The notes under the pieces are model-generated. The model was not told where the DNA came from, did no database searches, and saw only the letters and a program-made list of their open reading frames with translations. A DNA stretch of 64,000 nucleotides from Bacillus pumilus (GTDB taxonomy: Bacteria; Bacillota; Bacilli; Bacillales; Bacillaceae), in contig NZ_CP047089.1 in NCBI RefSeq assembly GCF_009937765.1, forward strand, positions 2,602,272-2,666,271, written 5' to 3'. Made by a program: the position numbers and the translations under genes. Of this stretch, positions 28,441-38,631 are shown in pieces (within the stretch, counting starts at the first letter, position 1; each line of letters starts with the position of its first letter).

Positions 28441-29964
28441 ATGATCGAAGAATTTGAATTGAAAAAACAGCGAATTGTCAAAGGAGGGGCCGAGCGATAC
28501 CATCAAAAAAACAAAGAAAAAGGAAAATTGTTCGTCCGCGACCGGCTCCAGTTGCTATTAGATCAGGATTCGTTCATGGAGGATGCAATGTTTGCCGAGT
28601 GTAAAGATGAGCATTTACCAGCAGATGGTGTTGTCACAGGGACGGGACGGATGAACGGGCAAACCGTATGCGTAATGGCAAATGATTCTACTGTCAAAGC
28701 TGGATCGTGGGGCGTCAAAACCGTTGAAAAAATCATCAGAATCCAAGAAACAGCGGAAAAACTCAACTGCCCGATGCTGTATTTAGTTGACTCTGCGGGT
28801 GCAAGAATCACCGATCAAATTGCAATGTTTCCAGGCAGAAGGGGAGCGGGACGTATTTTTTATAACCAGGTAAAGCTTTCTGGACGTATCCCGCAAGTTT
28901 GTTTACTATTTGGCCCTTCTGCGGCAGGAGGTGCTTACATTCCTGCTTTTTGTGACATCGTTGTGATGGTCGAAGGGAATGCCTCGATGTATTTAGGCTC
29001 TCCGAGAATGGCTGAAATGGTGATTGGAGAAAAAGTAACGCTTGAAGAAATGGGCGGCGCAAACATGCATTGCAGCATATCAGGATGTGGTGATATTTTA
29101 GCCAAAACAGAAGAAGAAGCCATTCAAATCGCTCGCGACTATTTAACTTACATGCCTGCCAACTATACAGAAAAACCAAAACCGGCAGCAGCAAAAGCAC
29201 CTAAAGCATCTGAGATGACCATCCAAGGACTTATTCCTAAAGGGCAAAATACCCCTTTCGATATGTATCAGCTCATTGATTTACTCATTGATGAAGGGTC
29301 TTTTTTTGAAATCAAAAAACTGTTTGCCGCAGAGCTGATCACAGGATTTGGCCGAATGAACGGGCAGCCTGTCGGTCTGATTGCCAACCAGCCGAGGGTA
29401 AAAGGCGGGGTGCTGTTCCATGACTCAGCTGATAAAGCCGCTAAGTTTATTCAGCTTTGTGACGCCTTTCATATCCCGCTCCTTTTCCTTGCGGATATAC
29501 CGGGATTTATGATCGGAACAAAAGTGGAACAAGCTGGTATTATTAGACATGGAGCGAAAATGATCTCCGCTATGTCAGAGGCGACCGTTCCAAAAATATC
29601 GGTCATTGTGCGAAAAGCTTACGGTGCAGGTTTATATGCAATGGCAGGACCAGCGTTTGAACCAGACTGCTGTCTCGCTCTTCCATCGGCACAAATTGCT
29701 GTCATGGGACCCGAAGCGGCTGTAAATGCTGTCTATGCAAATAAGATTGCCGAATTGCCTGCTGAAGAGAGAGCTGCATTTATCCAAGAGAAGCGCAAGG
29801 AATATCAAGAAGATATGAATATATATGAGCTTGCCTCTGAAATGATTGTCGACGGCGTCATCCCGTTTGACCATCTGCGAAATGAGCTTTGTCACCGATT
29901 CCATGCCTATTCCTCAAAAGAGATGACATTTACAAGACGAAAACATCCGGTCTATCCGGTCTAA
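28441..29964 (+). CDS. yngE: acyl-CoA carboxylase carboxyltransferase subunit (YngE)
   Basis: This 507-residue protein is the beta (carboxyltransferase) subunit. It transfers CO2 from biotin to an acyl-CoA, most probably 3-methylcrotonyl-CoA. It has twin crotonase-like domains. The first has YLVDSAGARITDQ and GPSAAGGAYIPAFCD near 160, with GSPRMAEMVIGE. The second has LFLADIPGFMIGTKVEQAGI near 355 and RKAYGAGLYAMAGPAF near 392. The ATG at 28441 has correct spacing from AAAGGGG, while the ATG at 28435 is too close. It works with YngHA and YngHB. Confidence 0.9.
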   Translation: MIEEFELKKQRIVKGGAERYHQKNKEKGKLFVRDRLQLLLDQDSFMEDAMFAECKDEHLPADGVVTGTGRMNGQTVCVMANDSTVKAGSWGVKTVEKIIRIQETAEKLNCPMLYLVDSAGARITDQIAMFPGRRGAGRIFYNQVKLSGRIPQVCLLFGPSAAGGAYIPAFCDIVVMVEGNASMYLGSPRMAEMVIGEKVTLEEMGGANMHCSISGCGDILAKTEEEAIQIARDYLTYMPANYTEKPKPAAAKAPKASEMTIQGLIPKGQNTPFDMYQLIDLLIDEGSFFEIKKLFAAELITGFGRMNGQPVGLIANQPRVKGGVLFHDSADKAAKFIQLCDAFHIPLLFLADIPGFMIGTKVEQAGIIRHGAKMISAMSEATVPKISVIVRKAYGAGLYAMAGPAFEPDCCLALPSAQIAVMGPEAAVNAVYANKIAELPAEERAAFIQEKRKEYQEDMNIYELASEMIVDGVIPFDHLRNELCHRFHAYSSKEMTFTRRKHPVYPV

Positions 29965-29978
29965 AGGGGGACATCCTC

Positions 29979-31913
29979 ATGATGAACCTGAAACCAGTAT
30001 GGAAACCGGAAGAGCAGATGATCAAACAGACACGTCTTTACAAATGGATGCACTCACTTGATTTTTCTACTTATGATGCATTCTACAAAGCTAGTATCGA
30101 GCGTACGGATTGGTTTTGGAGAGAAGCTGAAAAGGCGGTCGGTATCAAGTGGAAAGTTCCATATGAAGCTGCATTAGGTCAAGATTCATTCATGTGGCCG
30201 AAGTGGTATAAAGGCGGGCAACTCAACATAACCGAAACGGCCGTGGACAAGTGGGCAGAGAACGAAGAAGCGCAGCATCAGCCAGCCGTGATTTGGAAAA
30301 ACGAGATGGGAGAAGAGAGGAGATGGACGTTTCTCGATCTTCAGGAAAAAGTAAATCGCCTTGCTGCTGGCTTTTTGAAGAATGGGCTTCAAAAAGGAGA
30401 TGTGGCCGTCATTTATATGCCGATGCTTCCTGAAACGGTTGCTGTCATGCTAGCCTTTGCAAAAATTGGTGTTATCTTTAGTCCTGTCTTCTCCGGTTAT
30501 GGAAGCGAGCCTCTTGCGGTGCGTATTCGTGCGTCAGGTGCAGCTATTGTCGTCACAGGCTCAGGCATGACGCGCCGCGGAAAGAAGATCAATATGCGAG
30601 AATGTGCGGCAGAAGCCATAGACAAAACCTCAACCGTCAAAACCGTCATCGTACACACCTTCTCTGAAACTGAATATGAAGGGGATATCAGGCTTAATGA
30701 TTTATTAACAGAAGACCCGATATGTGAAACGACCTATCTCTCAAATGAAGAGCCTCTCATGATCTTATACACTTCTGGAACAACGGGCACGCCAAAAGGA
30801 GCTGTCCATACACACGCAGGCTTTCCTGTAAAAGCAGCTTTTGATGCTGGTCTTTGTATGGACGTTGCAAAAGGAGACCGCTTGTTTTGGCTCACAGACA
30901 TGGGCTGGATGATGGGGCCATTTCTCGTCTTTGGCGGCTTGATCAATGGAGCTGCGATTGTTTTATATGACGGCGCACCCGATTATCCAGATGAACAGCA
31001 CCTCTGGTCATTTATTCACGAGCAAAAGGTCACCCACTTTGGGCTTTCACCTACGTTTGTTCGATCCGCGATGCAGCAAGATCTTGCAAGTATAAAACTA
31101 CCCCATGTCAAAGCCATCATATCTACAGGTGAGCCGTGGAATGAAGCACCATGGCAATGGCTTTTTGACAAAATTGGTCACAAGCATATTCCAATTCTAA
31201 ACTATTCAGGAGGAACAGAAGTCTCTGGTGGAATTGTAGGAAGTACGCTGCTTCGCCCAATTAAGCCAGTCCTCTTTAATGCGGCAATCTTAGGAATGGC
31301 AGCTGATGTATATAATGAAGAAGCTGAGAGCGTCATAAATGAAGTAGGAGAACTCGTTGTGAAAAAGCCTTGGGTCGGCATGACATGCGGGTTTTGGAAA
31401 GATCCTGAACGTTATGAAGATACGTATTTCAAACGATTTGATGGGGTGTGGACGCATGGTGATTGGGTGGTGCAATCAGATGATGGCACGTTTCATATCA
31501 CTGGCAGATCAGATGATGTCATTAATACAGCAGGAAAACGTGTCGGTCCAGCAGAAATAGAATCCATTCTTGTCGGGCATCCAGCAGTACACGAGGCAGC
31601 AGTGATTGGGGTCAAGGATGAGGTGAAAGGGGAGGCACTCGTGTGCTTCATCGTGACCGGCCCGCAGTCTTGTGACGAATCAAAATTGATTCAAGAACTC
31701 AAAACTCATGTTGGTTCATATGCGGGAAAAGCGCTCACGCCAAAGGACATTCATCTGATTTCAGCTTTACCGAAAACAAGAAACGGAAAAATCGTCCGGC
31801 GCTTATTAAAAGGAGCTTATGAACAGCAACCTTCACCAGATCTTTCTTCTTTAGACAATCCTCATGTATACGAAAGTATTTGTGAGTATTTGAACCGGAA
31901 ACAGAATCAATAG
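29979..31913 (+). CDS. acetyl-CoA synthetase-like AMP-dependent ligase at the operon end
   Basis: This 644-residue protein of the acyl-adenylate superfamily resembles acetyl/propionyl-CoA synthetases in length. It begins with an ACAS-type N-terminal cap (LKPVWKPEEQMI). It has the AMP signature ILYTSGTTGTPKGAVHTH near residue 262, SGGTEVSGGIVGS near 400, the hinge ITGRSDDVINTAGKRVGPAEIE near 505, and the catalytic lysine motif KTRNGKIVRR near 600. The start ATG-ATG at 29979 follows AAAGGGGG. It sits 15 nt after yngE, so it is the eighth gene of the operon. To my knowledge B. subtilis lacks it at this position. A short- or branched-chain acid, or acetoacetate, is a plausible substrate. Confidence 0.85.
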   Translation: MMNLKPVWKPEEQMIKQTRLYKWMHSLDFSTYDAFYKASIERTDWFWREAEKAVGIKWKVPYEAALGQDSFMWPKWYKGGQLNITETAVDKWAENEEAQHQPAVIWKNEMGEERRWTFLDLQEKVNRLAAGFLKNGLQKGDVAVIYMPMLPETVAVMLAFAKIGVIFSPVFSGYGSEPLAVRIRASGAAIVVTGSGMTRRGKKINMRECAAEAIDKTSTVKTVIVHTFSETEYEGDIRLNDLLTEDPICETTYLSNEEPLMILYTSGTTGTPKGAVHTHAGFPVKAAFDAGLCMDVAKGDRLFWLTDMGWMMGPFLVFGGLINGAAIVLYDGAPDYPDEQHLWSFIHEQKVTHFGLSPTFVRSAMQQDLASIKLPHVKAIISTGEPWNEAPWQWLFDKIGHKHIPILNYSGGTEVSGGIVGSTLLRPIKPVLFNAAILGMAADVYNEEAESVINEVGELVVKKPWVGMTCGFWKDPERYEDTYFKRFDGVWTHGDWVVQSDDGTFHITGRSDDVINTAGKRVGPAEIESILVGHPAVHEAAVIGVKDEVKGEALVCFIVTGPQSCDESKLIQELKTHVGSYAGKALTPKDIHLISALPKTRNGKIVRRLLKGAYEQQPSPDLSSLDNPHVYESICEYLNRKQNQ

Positions 31914-31914
31914 A

Positions 31915-31941
31915 AAAAGACAGGAGAGAGTCCTGTCTTTT
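31915..31941. terminator. bidirectional terminator between the yng operon and cysJI
   Basis: AAAAGACAGGA and TCCTGTCTTTT form an 11-bp stem with a 5-nt loop, between convergent operons. Confidence 0.85.
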
Positions 31942-31942
31942 C

Positions 31943-33661
31943 CTATTGCACATGAAAGTTCGTGCCATCTGTTGTTTCTTTGACAATCCCTGCTCGAACA
32001 ACAAAATCACCGAAATGTTCTTTTTCTTCTCGCTCTTTTGCATAGCGTGGGAGAAGAGAGCCAAGCTCATTTAAAATCTCTTCCTCACCAACATTTTCAC
32101 GGTACAGCTTACTTAATCTGCTACCATCAAACGCAGCGCCAAGATACATGTTGTATTTGCCAGGTGATTTCCCGATAAAGCCAATTTCACCTAGCGCATG
32201 ACGGGCACATCCATTAGGACAACCAGTCATACGAATCGTGATTTCTTTATCACTTAAGCCGTTTTCTTCGACAATCTCTTCAATTTTGTCAATCAAGCGC
32301 GGGAGGTAGCGTTCTGCTTCTGCCATCGCTAAGCCGCATGTCGGAAGAGCAACACAGGCCATTGAACTACGGCGGAGTGCAGAGTGCTGCTGACCATCTG
32401 ATAAACCGAACTCCTGTATAAGCTGCTCAATTTGTTTCTTTTTATGAGAAGTGACATTTCCAATGATCAAATTTTGATTTGCTGTTAAGCGGAAGTCACC
32501 TGAATGAATCTTTGCGATTTCACGAATGCCTGTCATTAGAGGATAATCATCATAATCTATGATGCGTCCGCCTTCTACAAACATCGTATAATGCCATCTG
32601 CCATTGATGCCTTTTACCCAGCCATAACGGTCACCGTTATGATCAAAGTGATAATCTCTTGCTTCTAAAAGGGCAAACCCGAGGCGGCGCTCCAGCTCTT
32701 CTTTTACATTCTCAAGACCAAGGCGGTCCACCGTATATTTAAAGCGGGCATTTTTTCGCACGGAACGATTTCCGTAGTCACGCTGAATGGTAATCACTTG
32801 TTTTGCAATCTCTACGACCTGTTCTGGTGTACAAAAGCCAATCACTTTTGCAAGCTGAGGATAGGTCGCTGTATCACCATGAGTCATACCCATGCCGCCG
32901 CCAATGGCGACATTAAAGCCGATCAATTGTTCATTTTCGATGATGGCAATGAAGCCTAAATCTTGCGAAAAGACATCAATATCGTTAGCAGGAGGGACCG
33001 CCACACCAATTTTGAATTTCCTTGGTAAATAAAGCGGGCCATACATCGGTTCAACTTCCGTATCAGGCGTTGCCGCAACCTTCTCCTCATCAAGCCAAAT
33101 TTCATGATACGCTCTTGTTTGCGGGAGCAAGTCATCACTTAATTTTTTCGCCAGCTCGTATACATCATGGTGCACTTCTGATTGATAGGGGTTTGATGTA
33201 CACATGACATTCCGGTTCACGTCGCCGCAAGCAGCAATTGTATCAAGCATAGTAGAATGAATGTCTTGAATGGTTTTTTTCATATTCCATTTTAAAATAC
33301 CATGAAGCTGAAAGGTTTCACGAGTAGTCAGCTTTAACGTTCCGTTTCCATATTTGTGAGCAAGCTCATCCATCACAAGCCACTGCTTAGATGTGGCGAT
33401 TCCACCAGGCAGGCGTACGCGTAGCATAAATTGATAGGCTGGTTCAAGTTTTTGTTTCTGCCGTTCATTTCTGAGGTCCCGATCATCCTGTAAATAGCTG
33501 CCGTGATGCTTCATTAGGCGGTTGTCATCATCAGGAATTCCCGCTGAAATCGGATCAAGCATTACTTCTTTTAACGTACCCCGTAAATAATCACTTTTTT
33601 CTTTGATTTCTTCTACGTCGCTCGGAGGTCCTTCCGGCGCTGTTAATGCTGTCTTCACCAT
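31943..33661 (-). CDS. cysI: sulfite reductase (NADPH) hemoprotein beta subunit
   Basis: This 572-residue cytosolic enzyme reduces sulfite to sulfide in cysteine synthesis, using sirohaem and a 4Fe-4S cluster. The cluster ligands appear as [19 protein letters not shown] (C-x5-C) near residue 435 and [14 protein letters not shown] (C-x3-C) near 480. The nitrite/sulfite reductase ferredoxin-like half-domains are both present, for example [10 protein letters not shown] and [10 protein letters not shown]. It lies 37 nt downstream of cysJ on the same strand. An AAAGGAGC site precedes the ATG. It is equivalent to B. subtilis YvgQ. Confidence 0.93.
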   Translation of the reverse strand: MVKTALTAPEGPPSDVEEIKEKSDYLRGTLKEVMLDPISAGIPDDDNRLMKHHGSYLQDDRDLRNERQKQKLEPAYQFMLRVRLPGGIATSKQWLVMDELAHKYGNGTLKLTTRETFQLHGILKWNMKKTIQDIHSTMLDTIAACGDVNRNVMCTSNPYQSEVHHDVYELAKKLSDDLLPQTRAYHEIWLDEEKVAATPDTEVEPMYGPLYLPRKFKIGVAVPPANDIDVFSQDLGFIAIIENEQLIGFNVAIGGGMGMTHGDTATYPQLAKVIGFCTPEQVVEIAKQVITIQRDYGNRSVRKNARFKYTVDRLGLENVKEELERRLGFALLEARDYHFDHNGDRYGWVKGINGRWHYTMFVEGGRIIDYDDYPLMTGIREIAKIHSGDFRLTANQNLIIGNVTSHKKKQIEQLIQEFGLSDGQQHSALRRSSMACVALPTCGLAMAEAERYLPRLIDKIEEIVEENGLSDKEITIRMTGCPNGCARHALGEIGFIGKSPGKYNMYLGAAFDGSRLSKLYRENVGEEEILNELGSLLPRYAKEREEKEHFGDFVVRAGIVKETTDGTNFHVQ

Positions 33662-33698
33662 GTAAGTAAAAGCTCCTTTCTTTCAAGCATCAAGTCCA

Positions 33699-35519
33699 TT
33701 AATATACGTCGCGCTGATAGCGTTTTTGCTGCTGCAAGTTAGCTAGATAGCTTTCTGCTTTCTCTTTGCTCATCGCACCTTCTTCTTGAATAATCGATAG
33801 AAGAGTATGATGAACATCATGCGCCATATGCTTTTCATCTCCGCAAACATATACAGAGGCACCTTGCTCTAGCCATTCGAATAATTCTTTACTTTGCTTC
33901 TTCATTTGATGCTGAACATATACTTTTTCCTCTGAATCTCTTGAAAAAGCCACATCCATTTTCGTTAAGACGCCATCTTTTAACCACTTTTGCCATTCGG
34001 TTTGATATAAGAAGTCCGTCACAAAGTGCTGATCACCGAAGAATAACCACGACTTTCCGCTTGCACCGATTTCTTCTCGTTCCTGCATAAACGAACGGAA
34101 AGGGGCAATGCCTGTGCCTGGTCCCACCATAATGATCGGAGCATCAGGGTTTTCAGGAAGCTTAAAGTTTTGATTGTGCTGAATATAAACAGGCAGTGTA
34201 TCACCTGGTTCCAAGCGCTCTGCACATAAAATGGAACAGACCCCTTGACGTTCTCTTCCGTGCGCATCATATCTCACAGCACCGATCGTCAAGTGAACTT
34301 CTTCTTCATTCGCTTTCAGACTGCTTGCAATCGAATAAAGGCGGGCAGGAATTTTTCTTAAAATCGCAGTGAAGTCTGCAGCTGATCCTTCAAAAGGACC
34401 AAAGTCGCGCGTAGCATCGACTAAATCTCTTCCTGCTATATACGCTTTTAACTTTTCTTCATTTCCTTCTTTTAAAAGGGCATGGAGGGCTTCATTTTTC
34501 GTCAAGTCCGCCAACTTGTGAAGAAGGGGTTTTGTTAACACTGTAATCTCAAAATGTGAGGTGAGTGCTTCTTTTAAAGGAAGAGTCTCACCGTTTTTAT
34601 GAACAGTTACGGCTTCGTCTGCCTTCCATCCGCATGTCGTGATCAGTTCATCAACAAGCGTAGGATCATTTGTTGGATAAATTCCAAGACTGTCACCCGG
34701 TTCATAAACAAGTCCTGATCCTTCAAGTGAAAGCTCCAAATGGCGGGTTTCTTTGTTAGAGCCGCGGCCATTTAGGTTGATATTTTCAAGCACTTCCGCA
34801 TAAAAAGGATTCGTTCTTGAGTATTCAGAAACTGTTGTTTCGCTGTTTGCTGCCGCTGATTCTTGCGTGAATGCTGCGGCTTCACCTTCGCTAAGTGAAG
34901 CTGTAACCCCTTGAAGCCATTCAGAAAACGGCTCATCATAATCAAGGTCACAATCCACTCGATCTGTCAGGCGCGTTCCGCCAAGTTCTTTGAAGCGCTC
35001 ATCAAATTCTTTTCCAGTCTGACAGAAGAATTCGTAGGAGCTGTCGCCAAGCGATACAACAGAAAAGCTTAAATGATCGAGCTTTGGCGCACGTCTACCA
35101 TGGACATATTCATGGAAAGACAGAGCATTGTCAGGCGGATCTCCCTCACCATGTGTGCTGACGATCATCAGTAAATTGTGTATTTTTTTCAGATTATTCG
35201 GTTTAAAATCTGACATAGAAGAGAGCGTCACTTGAAAACCTTTCTCCTCAAGATGCTGTGCTGTCCTTTTCGCTAATCCTTCAGAATTACCTGTTTGTGA
35301 GCCATAAAGGACGGTCACATCTTTACTGACAGGCTGCGCAGGTGCTGCGGCAGAAGGAGAAGGGGATTGAGTAGCTGTTTCTGATCCGGCTAGAGCTGCT
35401 TGTGCTGATAAATAACCGGTAAGCCAAATTTTTTGTTGATCTGTTAAAGTCGGAAGCAGCTGATTGAGCAAGTCTGCCTGCTGCTGACTAAAAGGACTGT
35501 TCAATACATGAAGTTGCAA
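33699..35519 (-). CDS. cysJ: sulfite reductase (NADPH) flavoprotein alpha subunit
   Basis: This 606-residue protein passes electrons from NADPH through FAD and FMN to CysI. The N-terminal flavodoxin domain contains LYGSQTGNSEGLAKRTA near residue 75 and VVSLGDSSYEFFC near 155. The FAD-binding region has ARLYSIASS near 370 and the NADPH-binding part GPGTGIAPFRSFMQER near 460. It ends ANLQQQKRYQRDVY. The start is TTG 35519, six nt after an AGGTGG site. It reads LQLHVLNSPF, matching the B. subtilis N-terminus. The longer frame to 35549 has no ribosome site. It is first in the cysJI operon. Confidence 0.93.
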   Translation of the reverse strand: MQLHVLNSPFSQQQADLLNQLLPTLTDQQKIWLTGYLSAQAALAGSETATQSPSPSAAAPAQPVSKDVTVLYGSQTGNSEGLAKRTAQHLEEKGFQVTLSSMSDFKPNNLKKIHNLLMIVSTHGEGDPPDNALSFHEYVHGRRAPKLDHLSFSVVSLGDSSYEFFCQTGKEFDERFKELGGTRLTDRVDCDLDYDEPFSEWLQGVTASLSEGEAAAFTQESAAANSETTVSEYSRTNPFYAEVLENINLNGRGSNKETRHLELSLEGSGLVYEPGDSLGIYPTNDPTLVDELITTCGWKADEAVTVHKNGETLPLKEALTSHFEITVLTKPLLHKLADLTKNEALHALLKEGNEEKLKAYIAGRDLVDATRDFGPFEGSAADFTAILRKIPARLYSIASSLKANEEEVHLTIGAVRYDAHGRERQGVCSILCAERLEPGDTLPVYIQHNQNFKLPENPDAPIIMVGPGTGIAPFRSFMQEREEIGASGKSWLFFGDQHFVTDFLYQTEWQKWLKDGVLTKMDVAFSRDSEEKVYVQHQMKKQSKELFEWLEQGASVYVCGDEKHMAHDVHHTLLSIIQEEGAMSKEKAESYLANLQQQKRYQRDVY

Positions 35520-35542
35520 CGATATCCACCTCACAAGGAATA

Positions 35543-35569
35543 TAAACATAGATTAATTCGATAGGAATT
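35543..35569. promoter_or_regulatory. candidate CymR-box upstream of cysJI
   Basis: The 27-nt block starts TAAAC and ends ATAGGAATT. It fits the published CymR motif (TAWW-N-C ... A-N-A-W-N-GGAATT) at most fixed positions, missing two. It lies about 25-50 nt upstream of the cysJ start. No S-box core was found in this leader. Confidence 0.35.
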
Positions 35570-35699
35570 ATATATATAGGTTCAATTTGAACTTTACCGA
35601 AAGTTTGCCATTAAGTAAAATATATAATGTTGATTGTCATGATTAAGATTATTAATAGCTTTGCATGGTGAAATGAATTTGTTTAGTCAAGGAGGTAAT

Positions 35700-36374
35700 A
35701 TGAGTATTATTAGAGATTTGGAAGATCCAAAAGTTAAATTTAAATTAGCAAAGAAGGTGTCTATCCATAGAAAAGAATTAGAAAAATTAAATCTGAGTCA
35801 AGTTGCAGATTTTCGAATTTATGCGAAAGATAAATATGAAAGAGCTGCCAACTTTTCTACAAAAGCTTCGATTATTACAATAACAATTGTGCCAATATTT
35901 TTATTTTTGAATTCTTTCTTTAATTCATATTTTAACTTTGGGTTAAATTTTATTTCAAGAAAATACAATTCTAACGATTCGAAATTACTAGATAGCTCAC
36001 ATAAGCTACAAAATGATTTTGATAAACTTTCAGTCAATATATTTGAAACTTATTTATATTTTGCTTCAAGTATTTTAATAGTGGTTTTTATTGTTCTTCT
36101 CATTAGAAGATTTGATGTTTCCAAAAAAAATAAACTTTTCAATTTAATTGATGAAATATATGTTATGAAATTAAAGCGAGAGGAAAAATTCCAAGAGGAT
36201 TATAAACAATTGCAAAAGATCAGAGCTATGGATTGGAAAGTAATCTCTTTTGGTTATTATTCTGATCGTTTAGAGATTTTGATGAAATCTCCAAATCGAA
36301 AAGAAGCTGAATTTTTTATGTTCTATGAATTAGATCATATTAAAGAAGTTGAAGTAACTTTGGGAATTGGTTGA
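35700..36374 (+). CDS. AT-rich orphan membrane protein
   Basis: This 224-residue protein is not from a family I recognise. It has a charged N-terminus, a hydrophobic segment near residues 49-67 (ASIITITIVPIFLFLNSFF), a polar extracytoplasmic loop, and a second helix near 121-142 (YFASSILIVVFIVLLIRRFD). A basic, charged cytoplasmic tail of about 80 residues follows. The ATG at 35700 follows AAGGAGGT. Base composition is much more AT-rich than its neighbours and it has no operon partner, so recent acquisition is likely. A defence or stress membrane sensor is possible but unsupported. Confidence 0.6.
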   Translation: MSIIRDLEDPKVKFKLAKKVSIHRKELEKLNLSQVADFRIYAKDKYERAANFSTKASIITITIVPIFLFLNSFFNSYFNFGLNFISRKYNSNDSKLLDSSHKLQNDFDKLSVNIFETYLYFASSILIVVFIVLLIRRFDVSKKNKLFNLIDEIYVMKLKREEKFQEDYKQLQKIRAMDWKVISFGYYSDRLEILMKSPNRKEAEFFMFYELDHIKEVEVTLGIG

Positions 36375-36511
36375 AAATTAAATCCTCGATTATTCATCAA
36401 ATAATACTCTTCTTATTAATAAGTATTATCATGATCTAATCATTATGGATAAGAATAAATAGGAGAGTATGAGATGTTCTTAAAATTCGAACTGGGTTCT
36501 TATTGTTAAAT

Positions 36512-36551
36512 AAAGAAAGGAGAACAACCCTAAGGTTTTTCTCCTTTCTCA
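36512..36551 (-). terminator. terminator of the aldehyde dehydrogenase gene
   Basis: GAAAGGAGAA and TTCTCCTTTC form a 10-bp stem, followed on the minus strand by TTTATTT. Confidence 0.7.
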
Positions 36552-36553
36552 AA

Positions 36554-37981
36554 TTACGCCGTTGGAAGTCCCATCACAGCTTTTACTTCTAAATATTCCT
36601 CGATACCGAAGTCTCCCCATTCTCTTCCGATACCTGATTGCTTAAAGCCGCCAAATGGGGCAAAGTAATCTGTTTCGGCATTGTTAATGGTGATTTGGCC
36701 AGCGCGAATATGTTCAGCGACATATTTTAATGTTTTTTCATCTTTTCCCACAACATACCCTGCAAGACCATACACTGTATCATTGGCGATCTCAAGAGCA
36801 TGATCAAGATTCTGATACGTGATGACACTCATGACTGGGCCAAAGATTTCTTCTTGTGCAATGGTCATGTCATTTTTCACATTGGTGAAAATGGTATGCT
36901 TGGCGAAATATCCTTTATCGATTCCGTCTAGCTTTCCAGTTCCCCCAGCAAGAAGGGTAGCACCTTCTTCGATTCCTTTTTCAATATAAGATTGCACGGT
37001 ATCCCATTGTTTTTTAGATACAAGCGGACCTGTAGCATGATCTTCTCTCGGATCACCAACTGTAAACTTCGGTAGGGCGTTCAGTAGCGCTTTTTCAAAC
37101 TGATCTTTCATTGATTCTGGAATCAGCACACGTGTAGCTGCAGAACACACTTGACCAGTATTCATCGCAATATGCTGAATGGCAGTTTCAGCTGCCACAT
37201 CCACGTCTGCATCATCTAAGACGATAAGAGGGGATTTCCCGCCAAGCTCAAGAGCGACTTTCTTCACATTGTCCGCTGCGTTTTCCATAATTTTAGAGCC
37301 AACAGCACCTGACCCAGTAAATGAAACAAAGTCAATATCAGGATGTGAGCTAATGCCGTCTCCAATCACGTCTCCCGTTCCGTTTACTAAGTTGAAAACC
37401 CCTTTCGGTACACCAGCTTCATCAATAATTTCTGCAAGAATCATTGCAGCAAATGGTGTAATTTCCGCTGGCTTTAAGACAACTGTTGAGCCTGCCGCAA
37501 TGGCTCCTGCGATTTTAAGGGATGTCTGGTTCGTCGGGAAGTTCCACGGTGTAATCAACCCACTGACGCCAATCGCTTCTTTTATAATGGTATGTCCGCC
37601 GCGATCTTCGGTAAATGTATAAGATTTAAGTGCTTCCGCCGCTTTAGAAAAATGTTCATAGCCCATTTTATAATGAACTTCTTCTGATACTTTTAGCGGT
37701 GCACCGAGCTCTTGTGTCATCACTTCTACAAGTTCATCTTTGCGTTTTTCATAGCCGCGCACAATGTTTTCCAGCATTTTTACTCGTTCATTTCGAGATG
37801 TTTTTGAGAAAGAAGGGAAGGCGGAACGAGCTGCTTTGACTGCCTTATCTAAATCCTCTTTTGTTCCTAAACTAATCGTGCCAATAACCTCTTCTGTTGC
37901 AGGATTGATGACCTCTGTCGTTTCGTTTCCAGTTGATGCAACCCATTCTCCGTTAATAAAATGTTTCTCTTGATTTCTCAT
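36554..37981 (-). CDS. aldehyde dehydrogenase (NAD(P)+), class I-like
   Basis: This 475-residue cytosolic enzyme oxidises aldehydes to acids. It has the cofactor loop [13 protein letters not shown] near residue 215, the catalytic base in [10 protein letters not shown] near 240, and the nucleophile in [18 protein letters not shown] near 275. PWNFPTNQT near 145 and [13 protein letters not shown] near 375 also fit the family. The longer frame to 38017 lacks a ribosome site; the ATG at 37981 is used. It is divergent from the YdcZ/Crp-Fnr cluster and shares its upstream region. Which aldehyde is used is unknown. Confidence 0.88.
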   Translation of the reverse strand: MRNQEKHFINGEWVASTGNETTEVINPATEEVIGTISLGTKEDLDKAVKAARSAFPSFSKTSRNERVKMLENIVRGYEKRKDELVEVMTQELGAPLKVSEEVHYKMGYEHFSKAAEALKSYTFTEDRGGHTIIKEAIGVSGLITPWNFPTNQTSLKIAGAIAAGSTVVLKPAEITPFAAMILAEIIDEAGVPKGVFNLVNGTGDVIGDGISSHPDIDFVSFTGSGAVGSKIMENAADNVKKVALELGGKSPLIVLDDADVDVAAETAIQHIAMNTGQVCSAATRVLIPESMKDQFEKALLNALPKFTVGDPREDHATGPLVSKKQWDTVQSYIEKGIEEGATLLAGGTGKLDGIDKGYFAKHTIFTNVKNDMTIAQEEIFGPVMSVITYQNLDHALEIANDTVYGLAGYVVGKDEKTLKYVAEHIRAGQITINNAETDYFAPFGGFKQSGIGREWGDFGIEEYLEVKAVMGLPTA

Positions 37982-38095
37982 TCTGACATGTCTCCTTTTT
38001 GTATGTGATTCATTCAATATTCTGTTTTCAGCTGATATAAAACTGTACCCACTGTGAAAAATCTAAAACGAACAAACTGCAAAAGAAAAAGTTTT

Positions 38096-38126
38096 TGATA
38101 TAATACGCAAAGTGGGACATATGTCC
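38096..38126 (+). promoter_or_regulatory. extended -10 promoter with palindromic operator
   Basis: TG-A-TATAAT (38096-38104) is an extended -10 element. A perfect 12-nt palindrome, GGACATATGTCC (38115-38126), lies where transcription should begin. It is upstream of a YdcZ gene followed by a Crp/Fnr-type regulator, so it is a candidate autoregulatory operator. Confidence 0.45.
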
Positions 38127-38192
38127 TTTTCAACCGGCGGGCATGTATCATTTAATGGTAATAGACTGAAAAAAGAAGGAGCTTTTGAACGA

Positions 38193-38618
38193 ATGAAAGG
38201 TGTTATTTTCGCTTTATTAGGAGGCGCTTGTATTACACTACAAGGCGTAGCCAACGCAAGAATTAGCCAGGATATCGGCACATGGCAGGCAGCCACCATC
38301 ACGCAGCTAACCGGCTTTATCATCTCGCTCGTCATTTTACTCATCGTACGAGACGGACACTTCAGGGAATATCGGAAGGTGCAGCCACTTTATTTAATAG
38401 GCGGCGCATTTGCTGCGATTATTATTTTTAATGAAGTCACTGCGATTCAAATTATCGGCGTGACACTCACTATCGCAGCGTTACTGATTGCACAGCTTGC
38501 TTTTACCTTTGCAATCGATGCAAAAGGGTGGTTTGGTGTACAGAAGAAGAAAATGAAATGGCCTCATTATGCTGGAATTTTATTGATGGTCACAGGGGTG
38601 ATCATTTTAAAACTATAA
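38193..38618 (+). CDS. YdcZ-family (DMT-like, DUF606) small membrane transporter, first copy
   Basis: This 141-residue protein has four to five membrane helices. It opens MKGVIFALLGGACITLQGVA, a form of the YdcZ N-terminal repeat that includes G-x-x-x-x-x-Q. It ends HYAGILLMVTGVIILKL. Members are half-sized drug/metabolite transporter relatives that usually occur as pairs forming a heterodimer. A second copy lies two genes downstream. The ATG at 38193 follows AAGGAG; the longer frame at 38112 runs through the promoter region. The substrate is unknown. Confidence 0.82.
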   Translation: MKGVIFALLGGACITLQGVANARISQDIGTWQAATITQLTGFIISLVILLIVRDGHFREYRKVQPLYLIGGAFAAIIIFNEVTAIQIIGVTLTIAALLIAQLAFTFAIDAKGWFGVQKKKMKWPHYAGILLMVTGVIILKL

Positions 38619-38631
38619 AGGAGGGCATCAG

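Noticed and set aside
35520..35699. Possible S-box (SAM) riboswitch upstream of cysJ
   Set aside because: The conserved S-box stems and core were not found. The site is better explained by a protein-binding box.
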